A stretch of 64,000 nt of DNA from Brasenia schreberi (lineage: Eukaryota; Streptophyta; Magnoliopsida; Nymphaeales; Cabombaceae), in the NCBI GenBank assembly GCA_036023115.1, contig JAYKKT010000086.1, positions 14,709,501 to 14,773,500 on the forward strand, in the 5' to 3' direction. How positions within the stretch are numbered: position 1 is the first letter of the stretch; each line of letters starts with the position of its first letter. Of the stretch, positions 26,040-38,400 are shown piece after piece. The translations under genes were made by a program, and so were the position numbers. The notes under the pieces are model-generated. The model did not search any database. It was given only the letters and a program-made list of their open reading frames with translations, and was not told where the DNA came from.

Positions 26040-26960
26040 GATTATATTCTACTTATCTGATTGTTCGCACTGTGGGTTGTTTCATTTAACTTTCTTGTTG
26101 CGACAATCCCTTTTATAGTGTCACATCTTTTCGCAGTTGAAATACTTGACATGAGAAGCCGTTTCCTATGATTTCTTAAAATTTTGACCGCCTTTCTTAT
26201 TATTCTTGTTAAATATCTTGTTTGGTTTATTTTTCTTCTAGTTGGTTTTGGAGCTAGAAGTTATCTCATCTTGTACCACAAGCAACTTTTCTTTCTTGTT
26301 TTTGACCATGTGTTCTTGTTCTATTGCTAGTTGCAGGGGCAACTCAGAAATGTTAATCTTAGGCCCTAATCTGAGGGCAGTGGTGACCATATTCTATGAG
26401 GGGGGTAGAATGTTTAGTATGGTAGATATCTGCATCGGTTTCGGGATGACTGATTTTGCTACGGCTAAGTCCCTAGCCATTACCAATATATAGTTTACAT
26501 GTTCTACTATAATATCTCCTTTCATTCTGAAGGAGTTGTACTTTTGTAGTATCAATTGCACATGTAATTTTGCAATTGTATCATACTTAGCTGTTATTGA
26601 GTTAAACAACTCTTTAGCGGTCTCGTATTCTTCGAAGACCCTAATCAAGTCATCCTCCATGTAGGTTAACATGATTGTCTTTGCTATAGTGTCATCTTTT
26701 AAAAATATTTTATACAATTCTACTTGTTGCTCACTTGCGTCTAGGAGTGGCGGACATATAGTTTCCTTCAATACATACTCAACACCTTCAAGTGTTAGAG
26801 CTAGTGGGATTCTCCTCTTCCATGTTTGGAAGTTAAGACCGTTTAACTTCTCAGTTTTTGCCAACTCAGACACACATATCCTAGAGCTCGTTTTTATGTG
26901 TTTGGCAATAATAACAGTTAAACAGTTTGAAAAGGAAATAAATATAAAAAAAGAGCGCAC
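26040..26960 (-). pseudogene. Copia gag remnant
   Basis: The ORF at 26960-26394 carries EKLNGLNFQTWKRRI and the helical stretch ending MARDLAVAKSVIPKP, typical of plant Copia gag (UBN2 type). Downstream at about 26160-26080 a damaged zinc knuckle reads HYKRDC, with one cysteine position replaced by a stop. Confidence 0.85.
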
Positions 26961-27654
26961 ATAATAAGAATCATGTTAGAATGATGCATAATATTATAAA
27001 AGTTAACCAATGATAATTTCATAAGCACTTTGGGACAAATTTGAAATTTTCTCAAAAAGTTTATGCCTTTGTACCCCTTTTAATTAATATCAAGGGCAAA
27101 ACCATAATTTTAACTATCTTTCCTTTTTTGAAATTTTTGAAAAAACCTAAGGACAGACTTGTAAAATTACTTTTTGGTATTTCTATAAAATTCATGACTG
27201 ATTGGAGTTAAAATTGTAATTTTAATCCTCAGGCCGAATCTGTAATTTTTCAAAAGTACAGGAGCAAACCTATCTTTTACCTGAATGGTAGAACTGAAAT
27301 TATCTTAACTGGAAAGGGCATAAATGTAAAATGATAGCCCAGTATTTTGTAATTTTTATAAACTGCCAAAGGGCAAATCTGATCTTTTTCATAATAAGGG
27401 TAAAATAGCCTTTTTACCCAAAATATCTAGGCAATTTCGTAATTTTGCCGAATGGAAAAAATCGTAAATCTTGAAAATCGGTCGGGACAGAACGAACATT
27501 TTAGTCTGCTGCCTGAGGCAGTTTCCAAAACCATGAGTGATTTTTGGGTTTGATTAAAAGGAGAGAGAGAAAGAGACTATTCGAGAGAGAGAGGGAGAGA
27601 GAGGGAAATCAGGGAGAGAGGGGTCGGCGGCCGGCAGCTGGTAGTTTTGTCATG

Positions 27655-28165
27655 TTTCTCCTACCTTTCTGGCCTACTTCGGCTTTGCCTTACTATCGGT
27701 TGTTTTGGCTTTGCCTTATCGTCGGTTGTTTTCGGTCTTGCCTTGCCGTCGACTGTTTTCGACCTTGCTTTAGTTGTTACCTTGCTTCAGCTTTGCTTTG
27801 GCCGTTGCCTTGTATTTGGTTGTTTCTGGCCTTGCTCTGGCCGTTGCCTTGCTTCAGCTTTGTTTTGGCCGTCGTTTGTTTCGGGTCTTGCTCTGGCCGT
27901 TGCCTTACTTCGGCTTTGTTTTGGCTGTCGTCTTGCTATCGGTTATTTCTGGCCCTACTCTAGCCGTTGCCTTGCTTCGACTTTGTTTTGGTTGTTGCCT
28001 TGTCGTCGGCTGTTTCTGGCCTTGCTCTAGTCGTTGTCTTGCTTCGGCTTTGTTTTGGCCGTCGTCTTATTGTCGGCTGTTTCTAGCCTTGCTCTGATTG
28101 TTGTCTTGTTTCGGCTTTGTTTTGGTCGTCGCTTGTTTCAACTTTGTTCTGGCCGTTGCCTTGTC
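27655..28165. repeat. Degenerate tandem repeats in the Copia leader
   Basis: About eight to ten imperfect copies of a unit of roughly 50-65 bases built on CGGCTTTGTTTTGGCCGTCG and TTGCTCTGGCCGTTGCCTTG. Because the unit lacks stops in several frames, it creates long overlapping plus-strand ORFs (27544-28520), which are shadows and not genes. It lies between the primer site and gag. Confidence 0.85.
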
Positions 28166-28303
28166 GTCGCGATCTCTCTTTTTCCTTCATTTTCCCTTTC
28201 GTGTCTTTCTCTTTTTTTTTCTGTTGTTCTCCCGTTCTTTTTTTCGAGAACAAGTGCTAACCTTCTTTTTTTTTTTTCAGGGTTTGTTAGGCTCTGATAC
28301 CAA

Positions 28304-28716
28304 TGATGAATCGGAATTGACTGATGTACTCTTGTTGTTGCTTTCAGTTGTTAGAAAGCTCTGCTTCTCTATGTCAAATGTCTTTCGATCCTTTTCAGCA
28401 GCGGAAATGGAGGTTTCTGAGTTTCGAGGTTTCCTCACAGCGGTTTTTCCAAGGAGACCTTTTCTTTGTCTCTTTTTCTCTATTTATTCTGTATTATGCA
28501 CTGCTCTATTTATAGAGTAGTGCCTGCTCACTGTCTCCTGGCTTTTCACGATGAGTTTCCCTCTTCTGAGCAGAGGAATCCGGACGGTTACCGTAAAATC
28601 TATTAACCGTTCGACGGTTACTCTTGGTTCTTATTTGTAACCCCTATCTCTGGTAACGGACTGGATAGCCAGTCCAGCCGTTACCAGATAGGGTTACCGA
28701 AAATGGTCATCCTTAT
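28304..28716 (-). repeat. 5' LTR of the Copia element
   Basis: Direct repeat of 22513-22879. Its inner end (minus strand ...GATTCATCA) sits next to the primer site. Compared with the other LTR, its outer end lacks the last 8 bases (CTGTAACA on the plus strand). Confidence 0.85.
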
Positions 28717-28930
28717 GCAAAAATAAACCTCTCTTAGATGTTTCAAGAGATTTGTATATCGGTATAAACGCAGGTGTGTGCCACAATGAAAAATCGAAAG
28801 CTGCTTAGCAGCATGGGCATCGTCGCGGGTTATGAGAATCAGCTCGGTAACAGGCTTGTGTTTAAGGAAAATTAACTGATTATGGGCGGGTTCTAAATCA
28901 TGGTGCAAGGTAGATATGATGAACATACAA
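28717..28930 (+). mobile_element. Inverted relative of the LTR-like sequence at 22161
   Basis: The reverse complement contains AACCCGC, GCTTTCGATTTTTCATTG, ACACACCTGCGTTTATACCG and AAATCTCTTGAAACA, matching 22180-22270 in order with substitutions. It abuts the Copia 5' LTR. Probably a solo LTR or LTR fragment of an older element. Confidence 0.5.
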
Positions 28931-29917
28931 AAGAACGTATGCTTGACATATGTTGAAGTTAGGTGCTCTTTTGGCTGTTTGCAAATATTTTAGGTGCATG
29001 ACATTTCACCAATCTTTTAGGTGTATTCGGTGGTGCACATTTTGAATATTTTCGCCCATGCTGTAAAAGTATTATCAGCCACGGATTTATGATAGCATCA
29101 TTCCAACCAGAAACCCTTATCCTTCTCCCTTACTCAAGCCAAACATGCCCATGAACACAACATACATACACATACACATGCACACATACATATACACATA
29201 AATACATACACATATCATTTAGAGGGAGAGAGAGTCTAAGCAAGCCAGTACCACCACTATTAGATCTGATACTAAAGCCTGTATTATCTAACAGTAATGC
29301 TAGCTGCTTTCATTTTACTTATACCTACATATATATACATGCATCTACATGTACCTGCACACACATTTATATATTTATAGTATTGGGGAAATGAGATAAA
29401 TAATGAAGTTGGTGAATTAATTAGAACCGGGCTACGAAATGAGACCAACTGCTCACTGCTCAGCTTCCATATTATGTATAATATTGGGATGTATACGTAG
29501 AATTAAATCCAATTAGATAGATGATTGTACATGTCTTTTATAGAGTTTATGTTTTTTATTTCTGCAATAAAAGCTCATTTTCAACTTAAACGGGCAAGAT
29601 TTTCTTTTTGCCAATTGAAAATTATATAAAATTTTTGGTTCCAGTCACATTGAGCAAGAACGGGAATGACACCCCAGCCTTCCCTTAACATAAAGCCTCG
29701 TTCAGACCCATTAGAGACCAGCAACGTGTCGAAGCTTGATGCTAACGTGGCGAATAAGTAGCACCAGCCTGCCAGGGAATATATCTAGTCCCATTTCTGC
29801 TTCAAGAGGCTGTAGGACGCTGATATTTCACAAGCGGCATACACGTGTACAGTATGCGGGTCCCACGTCGTCAATGTCCCACAAAGCACTAAGCAAAGCA
29901 ACTCTCTCCGTTTTTCC
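28931..29917. other. Intergenic region upstream of the SULTR3 pseudogene
   Basis: AT-rich, with CA/TA-rich simple sequence at 29160-29240 and no coding potential recognised. The last 150 bases become GC-richer and CT-rich toward the start of the transporter gene. Confidence 0.6.
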
Positions 29918-29925
29918 TTATAAAG
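29918..29925 (+). promoter_or_regulatory. Putative TATA box of the SULTR3 pseudogene
   Basis: TTATAAAG lies 67 bases upstream of the ATG at 29992 and is followed by a CT/CC-rich leader. Position and sequence fit a plant core promoter; no further evidence. Confidence 0.4.
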
Positions 29926-30865
29926 CCAACCCCACCCTGACCTCTCTTGCCGCCACCATCATCCTCACGCCAAAAGAGATTCTCCGGCGAGATGGGCAAT
30001 ATTGACAACCACGTAAAATGCGTTCATCGGGTGTCGCTGCCACCACCGAAGAAATTCCTTCCTGCATTGGGAGGATATCTAAAGGAGACGTTCTTCCCCG
30101 ATGACCCCCCGCTCCGGCAGTTCAAGGGGCAACCGGCCAGCAGGAAGGTGGTCTGGCTCTCCAGTACGTCTTCCCGATACTGGAGTGGGCGCCAAAATAC
30201 ACGGCAAGTTTCCTAAAGTCAGACCTCATTGCCGGAATCACCATCGCCAGCCTTGCTATTCCCTAAGGCATCAGCTACGCCAAGCTCGCCAACCTACCTC
30301 CGATCCTCGGCCTATGTGAGTCCTTTTGCAGTCCATCTTATATATTTTCCTCCAACCTAATAATCTACGGTATATGAGGAGTATAATATTTTACGTGTCA
30401 ATCGTCATGATCGTTAGAAGTATCAATACCAAGACAGTGTGGAAAAAGACCATCTAGCTTCTCTCTAATTTTCTACATTTTTGGAGTTATGGCTCGTTTG
30501 ATGGTTTTTACATACAGATTCGAGCTTCGTGCCACCGTTGATCTATGCGATGATGGGGAGCTCGAGGAATCTAGCAGTTGGTACGGTGGCCGTCGCATCG
30601 CTTCTGACGGGATCGATGCTTGGAGGTTTCTGCTGCGGCGCAGCCTGGTCTTTACTTGCATTTGGCCTTCACAGCCACCTTCTTTGCCGTAGTATTCGAG
30701 GTTGCTTTGGGCTTCCTCTGGTGAGTACCCGCGTAAAAGTTAAAATAGACGAGACAAATATGAGGCTAGAGATAAAGGTCCTAACACGCATTACATACAC
30801 ATCGTATATATAAGTAGATAGATAGATAGATAGATAGATAAATAGAGATATATAGATATGAAGAT

Positions 30866-30980
30866 CGACCTCACCGGTAGAGGCTGTCTGATGCCCATTC
30901 GCAGGTGGCGAGTTTAATTTCCGGGAGGGTGCACGCATGTGTGTTTCACTTCGGCCTCCCATTGCAACAGAAAGAAAAAG
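30866..30980 (+). mobile_element. tRNA-like SINE, family 1, in a SULTR3 intron
   Basis: CCTCACCGGTAGAGGCTGTC (A-box-like), GGCGAGTTTAATTTCCGGG (B-box-like), GCACGCATGTGTGTTTCAC, then GGCCTCCCATTGCAAC. Block order and tail match the copy at 20400. Confidence 0.55.
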
Positions 30981-31935
30981 TGTCTCTCCACGTACTTCAT
31001 TCATCAATAACAAATAGAGATTGTTTTTCTGGTTGAGATAGAAATTACTGCTAGAGGAATTCTCTGTATTTGGTTTTAGTTGATTCTGGCAAGATTATTA
31101 CCGTAGACAATTCATGTGGATGTGCAGGCTAGGGTTCATCGTGGATTTCCTTTCACATGCAACCATTGTGGGTTTCATGGCGGGAGCAGCAACAGTTGTA
31201 TGCCTGCAGCAGCTCAAGGGCATGCTAGGCCTTCAGCATTTCACCACCGAAACCGACCTTGTGGATGTCATGCGCTCCGTATTCAACCAGACGCATCAGG
31301 TACTCGACGAAATACATGCACATACTCTCATTCATTCATTTTCTTGGTTTGAATAAACAAAAATTAAAGAACCAGAAAATGGATAAGAACTTATTATATT
31401 TTGCACTTTTTGTTTAAAAAACAATTTTTACTTATAATTTTTTATCTAAATTTGAATTGGCATTAATGATCAAGTATGAAGAGTCTAACTACCAACGTTC
31501 TCCCTCTCTTGTTGTTAGGTTCCATAAAAAAGTCTATTTGGCATCGACTTAGAAATGAAAAAAAAAGTGTGTTAAGTATTGGTTGGTTGAATTTGACTGA
31601 AAAAACTTCATTTTCGAATAACCTAATTTCGATCTAGTACCTTCCATTGATTTTCCATCTCCTTTTCTAAATCGTACGCTACTTATCTCTATCAGATACA
31701 CAGGCTCCAACAGAGAACTTTTATTTAACCTTCAACTTGTTCTTTTGAGTTGGTCCTCTGTTAAGGAGAGTCGTCGCTCATTATGCATATTGGTCGTCTC
31801 ACTAAATAACATTTACAAAAACTAATTTAATTCGTCCTTCCCATGCAACTTTTCTTGTAATCTTTTCCACACAACCTTAAGTTTAAGTTCTACAAAGGCT
31901 ATGGGAATGTGCATTCCTAATTACCTAACTCCTCT

Positions 31936-32044
<109 letters not shown>

Positions 32045-35000
32045 GAGTAATTTGATCCTGTCTATTACTTACATTGTCCACTTACAATCGATTATTACAT
32101 TTCGAGAACATGTATAAAATAATATTATGGTATGTACTTTTTCAAAAACCTTTAAAACTTTTAAATTATATTTAAGTAGGCATATTGGTGGACAGATATG
32201 AAGACCCGATTTTCTCTCTTTCTCTCTCTCTCTCTCTATATATATATATAAAATACTGATTCACGAGCAGAGCGACAATGACGGATGGAGAGAGTAATTG
32301 TGGTTATATTGTTGCTGTTGTTCTTTTGCGGTGAAGGTGGGAAAGTGCTGTTCTGGGTTTCTGCTTCCTCATCTTCCTCCTCCTCACTCGTTACTATGTC
32401 AGAGCTTTTATTTTACGTATAATAGCACCACAATGGAGACAAAACACAAAACAGCAAACTTTTGACCAGAAAAGGCCTTTTTTATTATCATCTGCGCTAT
32501 TTGGGGGAATGGTTGACAAATGGGTCCCTCTGTCGTTCATCCTCTTGCTCACCGAAAGGATTACATCAAGTGCATCTACTGACAGAGATCAACATCTTTG
32601 TTTTTTCTTGTTCGTGATTAAGAGATCAGAGAAAAAGGACCGTATACATTATAAATAGAGAGAGAGAGAGAGAGAGAGAGAGACGCTAGATGACTTGTGT
32701 TTATCTAGCCCGCAATAACTGTTGTTATCTATCCACTAATCGAAGTAAATTAAATTATATATTATACCTCGTACTCCACATTGAATGTTTCAGAGAAATA
32801 AAGACGAGTAGTAATCGACAGCATACATAAAAGCTTAACAAAAATCAACCTAGCTAGTATTCTGGGCAAACAATAGTAAGACACCACAAAATTTTCTGAT
32901 AAACATATTTTACTTTTTATCTGCTGATATATTTTAGTTTTGGAAAAAAAATCATTTTAGGAAAGTTTTATCATCCGTCGGGCACATCTCAAATTGTAAT
33001 AATATGCATGTAACATTTTTTTTAATGCAATAATACATCTAACATGGTTGTTGTAACTTTTGTGAAATGTGTAGAGCAAGATGCAGCCGAGGTTCTTCTA
33101 GGTATCAGCAGAGGCGCCACTGACATCGGTGATACTGGGGAGCGTCCTCGTCTACCTTACGCACGCTGAGAACCATGGCGTCCAAGTGGTGTGTGTCAGT
33201 GTGTCTGGGCGTGTGTTTTTTTTTGAGAGAGAAAGACCCGATCATCTTGAGAAACTAATTAAGAGCGTCAAACTCAAACAACAAGAGATTATCCAACCCC
33301 ACCCTCTTCGAAAGCCTCAAAAGGGATGCAAAAGTTATAAAGAGATTCTCATCTCTTCAAAAAGATTACCCTATCTCTTTTTTTTGGGGGAGGGTGGGGG
33401 GGAAGAGAGATAAATAAGTTGAGATTTTAAAAGCTACAATAATGAAACGGACGGAAGATGAAGAGAAAGAGGAGGATTGGCTCTCATAATACCTTTTGAA
33501 AAGGTTACATCTTATCATAATCTTTTACAAAACCCTAAAATACTAAACGATCAAAAACACACTTGAATCCCACATTAGTTCCAAATGCATGATTATTTAC
33601 AAGTTATGAAAGCGTTAGGTGCTTATTCAATGATAAGTTTAACAAAGAAGTACGAAGCCTTGCGAGTTTCCTGGAAACTCTACCTGCTATGAACACCCAG
33701 AGTACCTATCGAACTTGAGGCCTTCAAGCTGATGGTTCCCAAAGACAAGGGGAGCTGTGATTCCTTGTGTGTGTGTGATCAAGAGACGTTTTGATATGTG
33801 TGTGTGTGAGATCAAGAGACGTTCTGAGGCAAGAAATGCTTGCTAAATAAAGCGACTTAACTAGGGAACGCGATCAAGTAGTTGGCAAGACATGAGAACC
33901 TCCGATCTGATGCATTGATTTACCAAAATCACCCCATTACACTTGCAAAAATGGGTTTCCTTTTAGGAGGTACTCCCCCTTTTCGTTTTGGGTCGGCCAA
34001 ACCATCTTGTCTAATTGGTTCTTCTCCACACTGAAGTCGACAGGAAGTTGCCTTAATCTTGTTTAATTGGTCATATAAACCTCCTGACAGTGTTAACTAG
34101 TCATAGATTTTGTTTGCTCAGCTCTCCATCAGTGAAAAACTAAAAGAGGATTTATCTTATTTAACGTAAATCATATTGTGCTTACAGATTGGCCAGCTGA
34201 AGAGAGGTCTTAACCCGCCATCTTTAACGGAGTTAACGTTCTCTTCTCAATATTTGTTGCTGGCCGTTAGGACCGGGATTGTGACCGGCGTTATCGCCCT
34301 CGCTGTAAGCCTCCTCTCTCACCTTAGACTGTAAAATGACCCTGTTACTTACTCTTCTGTCAGTCAACCTGCTGAATCGTTTATTTTAATTATTCATAAT
34401 CTTGGATTTTTACGATTAAATATCCTGTTTTATTACGGTGAGTAGCATTCTGTGGAGCTCTAGGAAACATCCATTCTTTTTCCCTAGTCTTTTTCAATAT
34501 CTGTTTGGCTTGTTTAGGAAATATAAAATGCAGCCTTTTTTTTGGTTTTTAGAGGACCCCTACAAGGAAATATTTCTACGAGATATATGGTGAAGCTTAG
34601 TCTAAGAGAGCCAACTTCGAGCTAGATCATAACACTACAACGAAGTATTCATTTTGTGACGGTCCCATAATAAACGTCCCTCAGCGCACCAACAGTACAC
34701 CAGACAGGAACAAAACTTGGAGGTGATGATTGTCATGGCCACAGCAACAGTGCGCCAGACAAATGGTTGTCAGCGCGACTGTCATGGGCCACATAAACAC
34801 TAAATTGCCTTCAGCAAGATGTCATCCTGGAAACATTCATGGCGTCTGTGTAGCTCGCTCCCTTTTGTTGCAGTGTAAGTGGAGAAAAGAAAAACACTTT
34901 GAGGCAATTGGTTTTGCCAGATAGGTAAGAAAAGCCTCAAAGGTAATGGAAGAAAACCATAAAACATTATGGAGTAAAACGCGAAGATCAAGATATATAG

Positions 35001-35376
35001 AGCAAAACGACGACTAAGAATTCATCTAGTTGATCCCAATCCGTAAAGGTGTATTTGATAGGGAGTCTAGTAACATTTATCAGAGTTTTATGGATATGTT
35101 GTGGTCCATCCGTTTATGGCAATACCCATAAAAAGTGAATAGGAAGTTATGATTCATGAAGATGCACCTGCCCCGGATGTAACTCGTCCGAAGCAAGTTT
35201 TACTGCATTGCGAATTGATTGTTTCCCTTCCTTTGGGAATGATACGCAGGAAGGAATTGCAGTTGGCAGAAGCTTTGCCACGTCAAGAACTATCACATTG
35301 ACGGCAATAAAGAAATGATAGCTTTTGGAATGATGAATATCATTGGCTCATGCACTTCATGCTATCTAACAACAGG

Positions 35377-35380
<4 letters not shown>

Positions 35381-35452
<72 letters not shown>
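35381..35452. repeat. (CT)n(AT)n compound microsatellite
   Basis: Starts six bases after the exon boundary, within the donor side of the intron. Confidence 0.95.
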
Positions 35453-35453
<1 letters not shown>

Positions 35454-38400
35454 AGAAGCTTTATATATAACGAACTTGTGTAGGTTTGCTTGTATATATG
35501 TACATGTGTATGTATATGTGTAATATATTATATGCGCTCTTGGGTAATATATTATATGTGTAATATATTATATAACGTATCACTATCAAAATGAGGATTT
35601 AGGTAGGTGTGCCACGAACGGAAACCTCACCAGAACGTAGTTAGACCACCAAACTTCGGCCTCCTTAACTAGTTTTGTTAGTATGTTTAGAAGAGATTGA
35701 CGGGGTTCATATTCTCTTTAATTACATTGGATAGTAGCTCAACAAGAAAAAAAAAATTAAGATGTGGTGGTCATGCATCTTATTCAGTGCCATACTGGTG
35801 GAGGTTGTCTCCTCTCTTTCACGATTCCTCTAATAGTTTAATGGTTACTTGTGAGCTTCATTTGTTGGTACGGATGTTCATGGGAGGGGATCCCGACTTC
35901 CCGAGAGAACTTGCCTCAAACCAGACGAATTTGGGGAGTAAAAACGGGGACAGCAACAACAAAGAAGTCTTCGACGGAGATCGGGGTGGGGATGGAGATA
36001 GCATGTCTCTACCCACAAACCCGGTCCTGACTCTTTCTCCTATTGATTTTATAAAGTTAGGCTCATCTAAAAATTAAATAAACTATAAGAGAAAATAAAT
36101 AAAAGAAAATATCACCTCTTTTTCTGAATTCATGAATTCATCATCATGCCCCACATTTCATATATAATAATACATTCAAATTTAGATGCATTTGTTTCAT
36201 TTTATATGTAAAAGTAAGCTCCAACCTGTGTTTAAGATACGAAAACTTAGATGGGCTGTTTTTGGTCCCGGTCATGGGGTGGGGATGTGGATGGGAACAA
36301 GGTTCTTAAGCAGGAATGAGAGCAGTGACTTTGATCCCAAGCCCCGACCCCCCAACATCCCTACTTGCTGGTTCAGCTTTAATGGGGATCACGTTTTGTG
36401 GATCAAAGTACACTCCAACATTCAACCTCAAATTCAAAAGCTGTTAGAGAGACTAGAATTAGGGCAACAATTTCAGACACAACCCTGAAACAGGGCACGA
36501 GCATGTCCGGAAAATTTTGTGCTGTGTCCACCCAAAGTGACAAGAACAAGAAGGTATGCGTTCAAGTTGACCCGCTTTGACATGAACACTAATTGAAGAT
36601 AGAGAGCACAAAATTACTGGCAATTTCAAGCACAAGGGAAAATTTTTGCCAAAAGAGGACCTGAAAAGTTCATGCTTGTGTCCATATGATTGAGACCAAA
36701 AAAATGGATTTGTAGGTTCACATACTGTTGACACAGAAACGGTAAGACGTCAAACAAATAAACGTGACCAAAAAAACTACCCCCAATGTTCTTCATTCAC
36801 ACCTTTTGGGGGTTTTCGCACAACTCTGTCGCGACTACATGAATTATAGTCACATATGGGATGTCATTCCATAAAAATCTTCACTTTCAGTTCCTCTATG
36901 AGTGAATGACATTTTCCTTTGATTCTTTTTAATAGTCATATCTGAGAGGAGGTAGCAATTGGGGAATATCTAATTATGGATTTTCGTTACACCATCAAAA
37001 AGGATTTCTTAAATAATCAATACTTTGAGATGGACAAATTTTGAAATAGAAATTCTATCATGGGTAATCATCTAACTTTTCCTCAATTTGGAGAACTTTA
37101 AGCTCTTTAGTTGGGTGGGATTGAAAGAGAACGTATGTATAAGGTTTAAGAAAAGTGACTTTGTAAAGTACATAGAAGTAATGGTCTATGTAGATGAAGA
37201 TATAATCTTCAAGAATCTAATTAGGACGAGCTCATTGCTCTAATAGATGCTCCAAGAGGCAAAAGGTTACAAATTGACGAAAATAAATAGAACATATAAA
37301 ATGCGTCAAAAAACTTTCACCAAATAATATAAACTAACTAATATATTGTAGTACAAGAATTAAATTCCAATAAGTTTCTGGTAGCGGAGAATGTCCTGTC
37401 AAAATTCAGATTCTATCACAATACCAAGTGAGTATTATTACAACTTTGTGTAATATCATTGAATCAGATTATAGCTTTAGGTATTACCGTAAAAGTTCAC
37501 AGAGTAAGCAAACTCTAAATGTAATAGTTGTGCTGAAAACTTTTAATACTACTATTAAATGTTTCTGACTTTTGAAATCAACGTTTGGAACATTGATTTC
37601 TCTGGTTCAGTTTATTGGAGAACTTCTACTCAAACTTGGGACTCTCTTTCATAGATATAGTTGGTATCTATATTGAGTTTTTTCAATAGTGACATGTTTT
37701 AAAATCCTCCTCCTGAGCACCCCTTCATTTGGTATCCTAGCCTTTACCATACAAAGGTCAATCACTATCTAACCCTATTTCATGCATTTAACATCGGTTT
37801 TCTCAAAGCAAAAGTATTATAGAGGAACCTAAGAACCTTAAACTACTGAATTTGTTACAGCTATTAACGAGTCTGATTCCCAAAAGCTTATTAAAAGAAA
37901 TAAGTAACTTATAATAGAATCGTTTGAGAATTTTTTTTAAAAGTTAGATATTAGGAAAAGAGTTTTTTAATTTAAGACTATACATATTACCTAAACCAAA
38001 CCCCTGGTGAAGGCCTCTGCCCTAATTTTATTAAAATATATGTGTTCTAAGGAGAAAAGGTAGAATATTATGTGCTTATTTTTCTCCATAAGCTAATATT
38101 ACCATCATGGAACAAATTTTTTATTGCAAAATAATGAAAGAGAGAACCATATCTTACCTACATAATTACTCGTGAGAATGTGTATACTAGTAATGGACAG
38201 TCTAAAGTGCCCCGGACTTCCACTATAGGCTTGTGATGTTGTTTTGTTAATCGTCAAAAATTCCATAAGAGTTTAAAAAGAAAATCCATATTAAAGTTAT
38301 TTTAGAGGAAGCTGCCCCATTCTATATCAAAGATGATGTATGAAAGAGTTCTCCTTATTCCTAAAAGTACACTCAACCAATCAAAAGGAGGATAAAGATG

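Larger units (their letters stand above)
22513..28716 (-). mobile_element. Ty1/Copia LTR retrotransposon, decayed
   Basis: The element reads on the minus strand: 5' LTR at right (28304-28716), primer site TGGTATCAGAGC (28302-28291), long leader, gag, integrase, RT, RNase H, purine tract AAGTGGGAGA (about 22889-22880), 3' LTR at left (22513-22879). The order integrase before RT defines Copia. The frame is broken many times. The LTRs differ by indels of tens of bases and many substitutions, so the insertion is old. The 5' LTR lacks its outermost 8 bases. Confidence 0.9.

Noticed and set aside
27544..28520. Run of overlapping plus-strand ORFs resembling small membrane proteins
   Set aside because: They come from the tandem repeat in the leader of a minus-strand Copia element and run into its LTR; no family motif.
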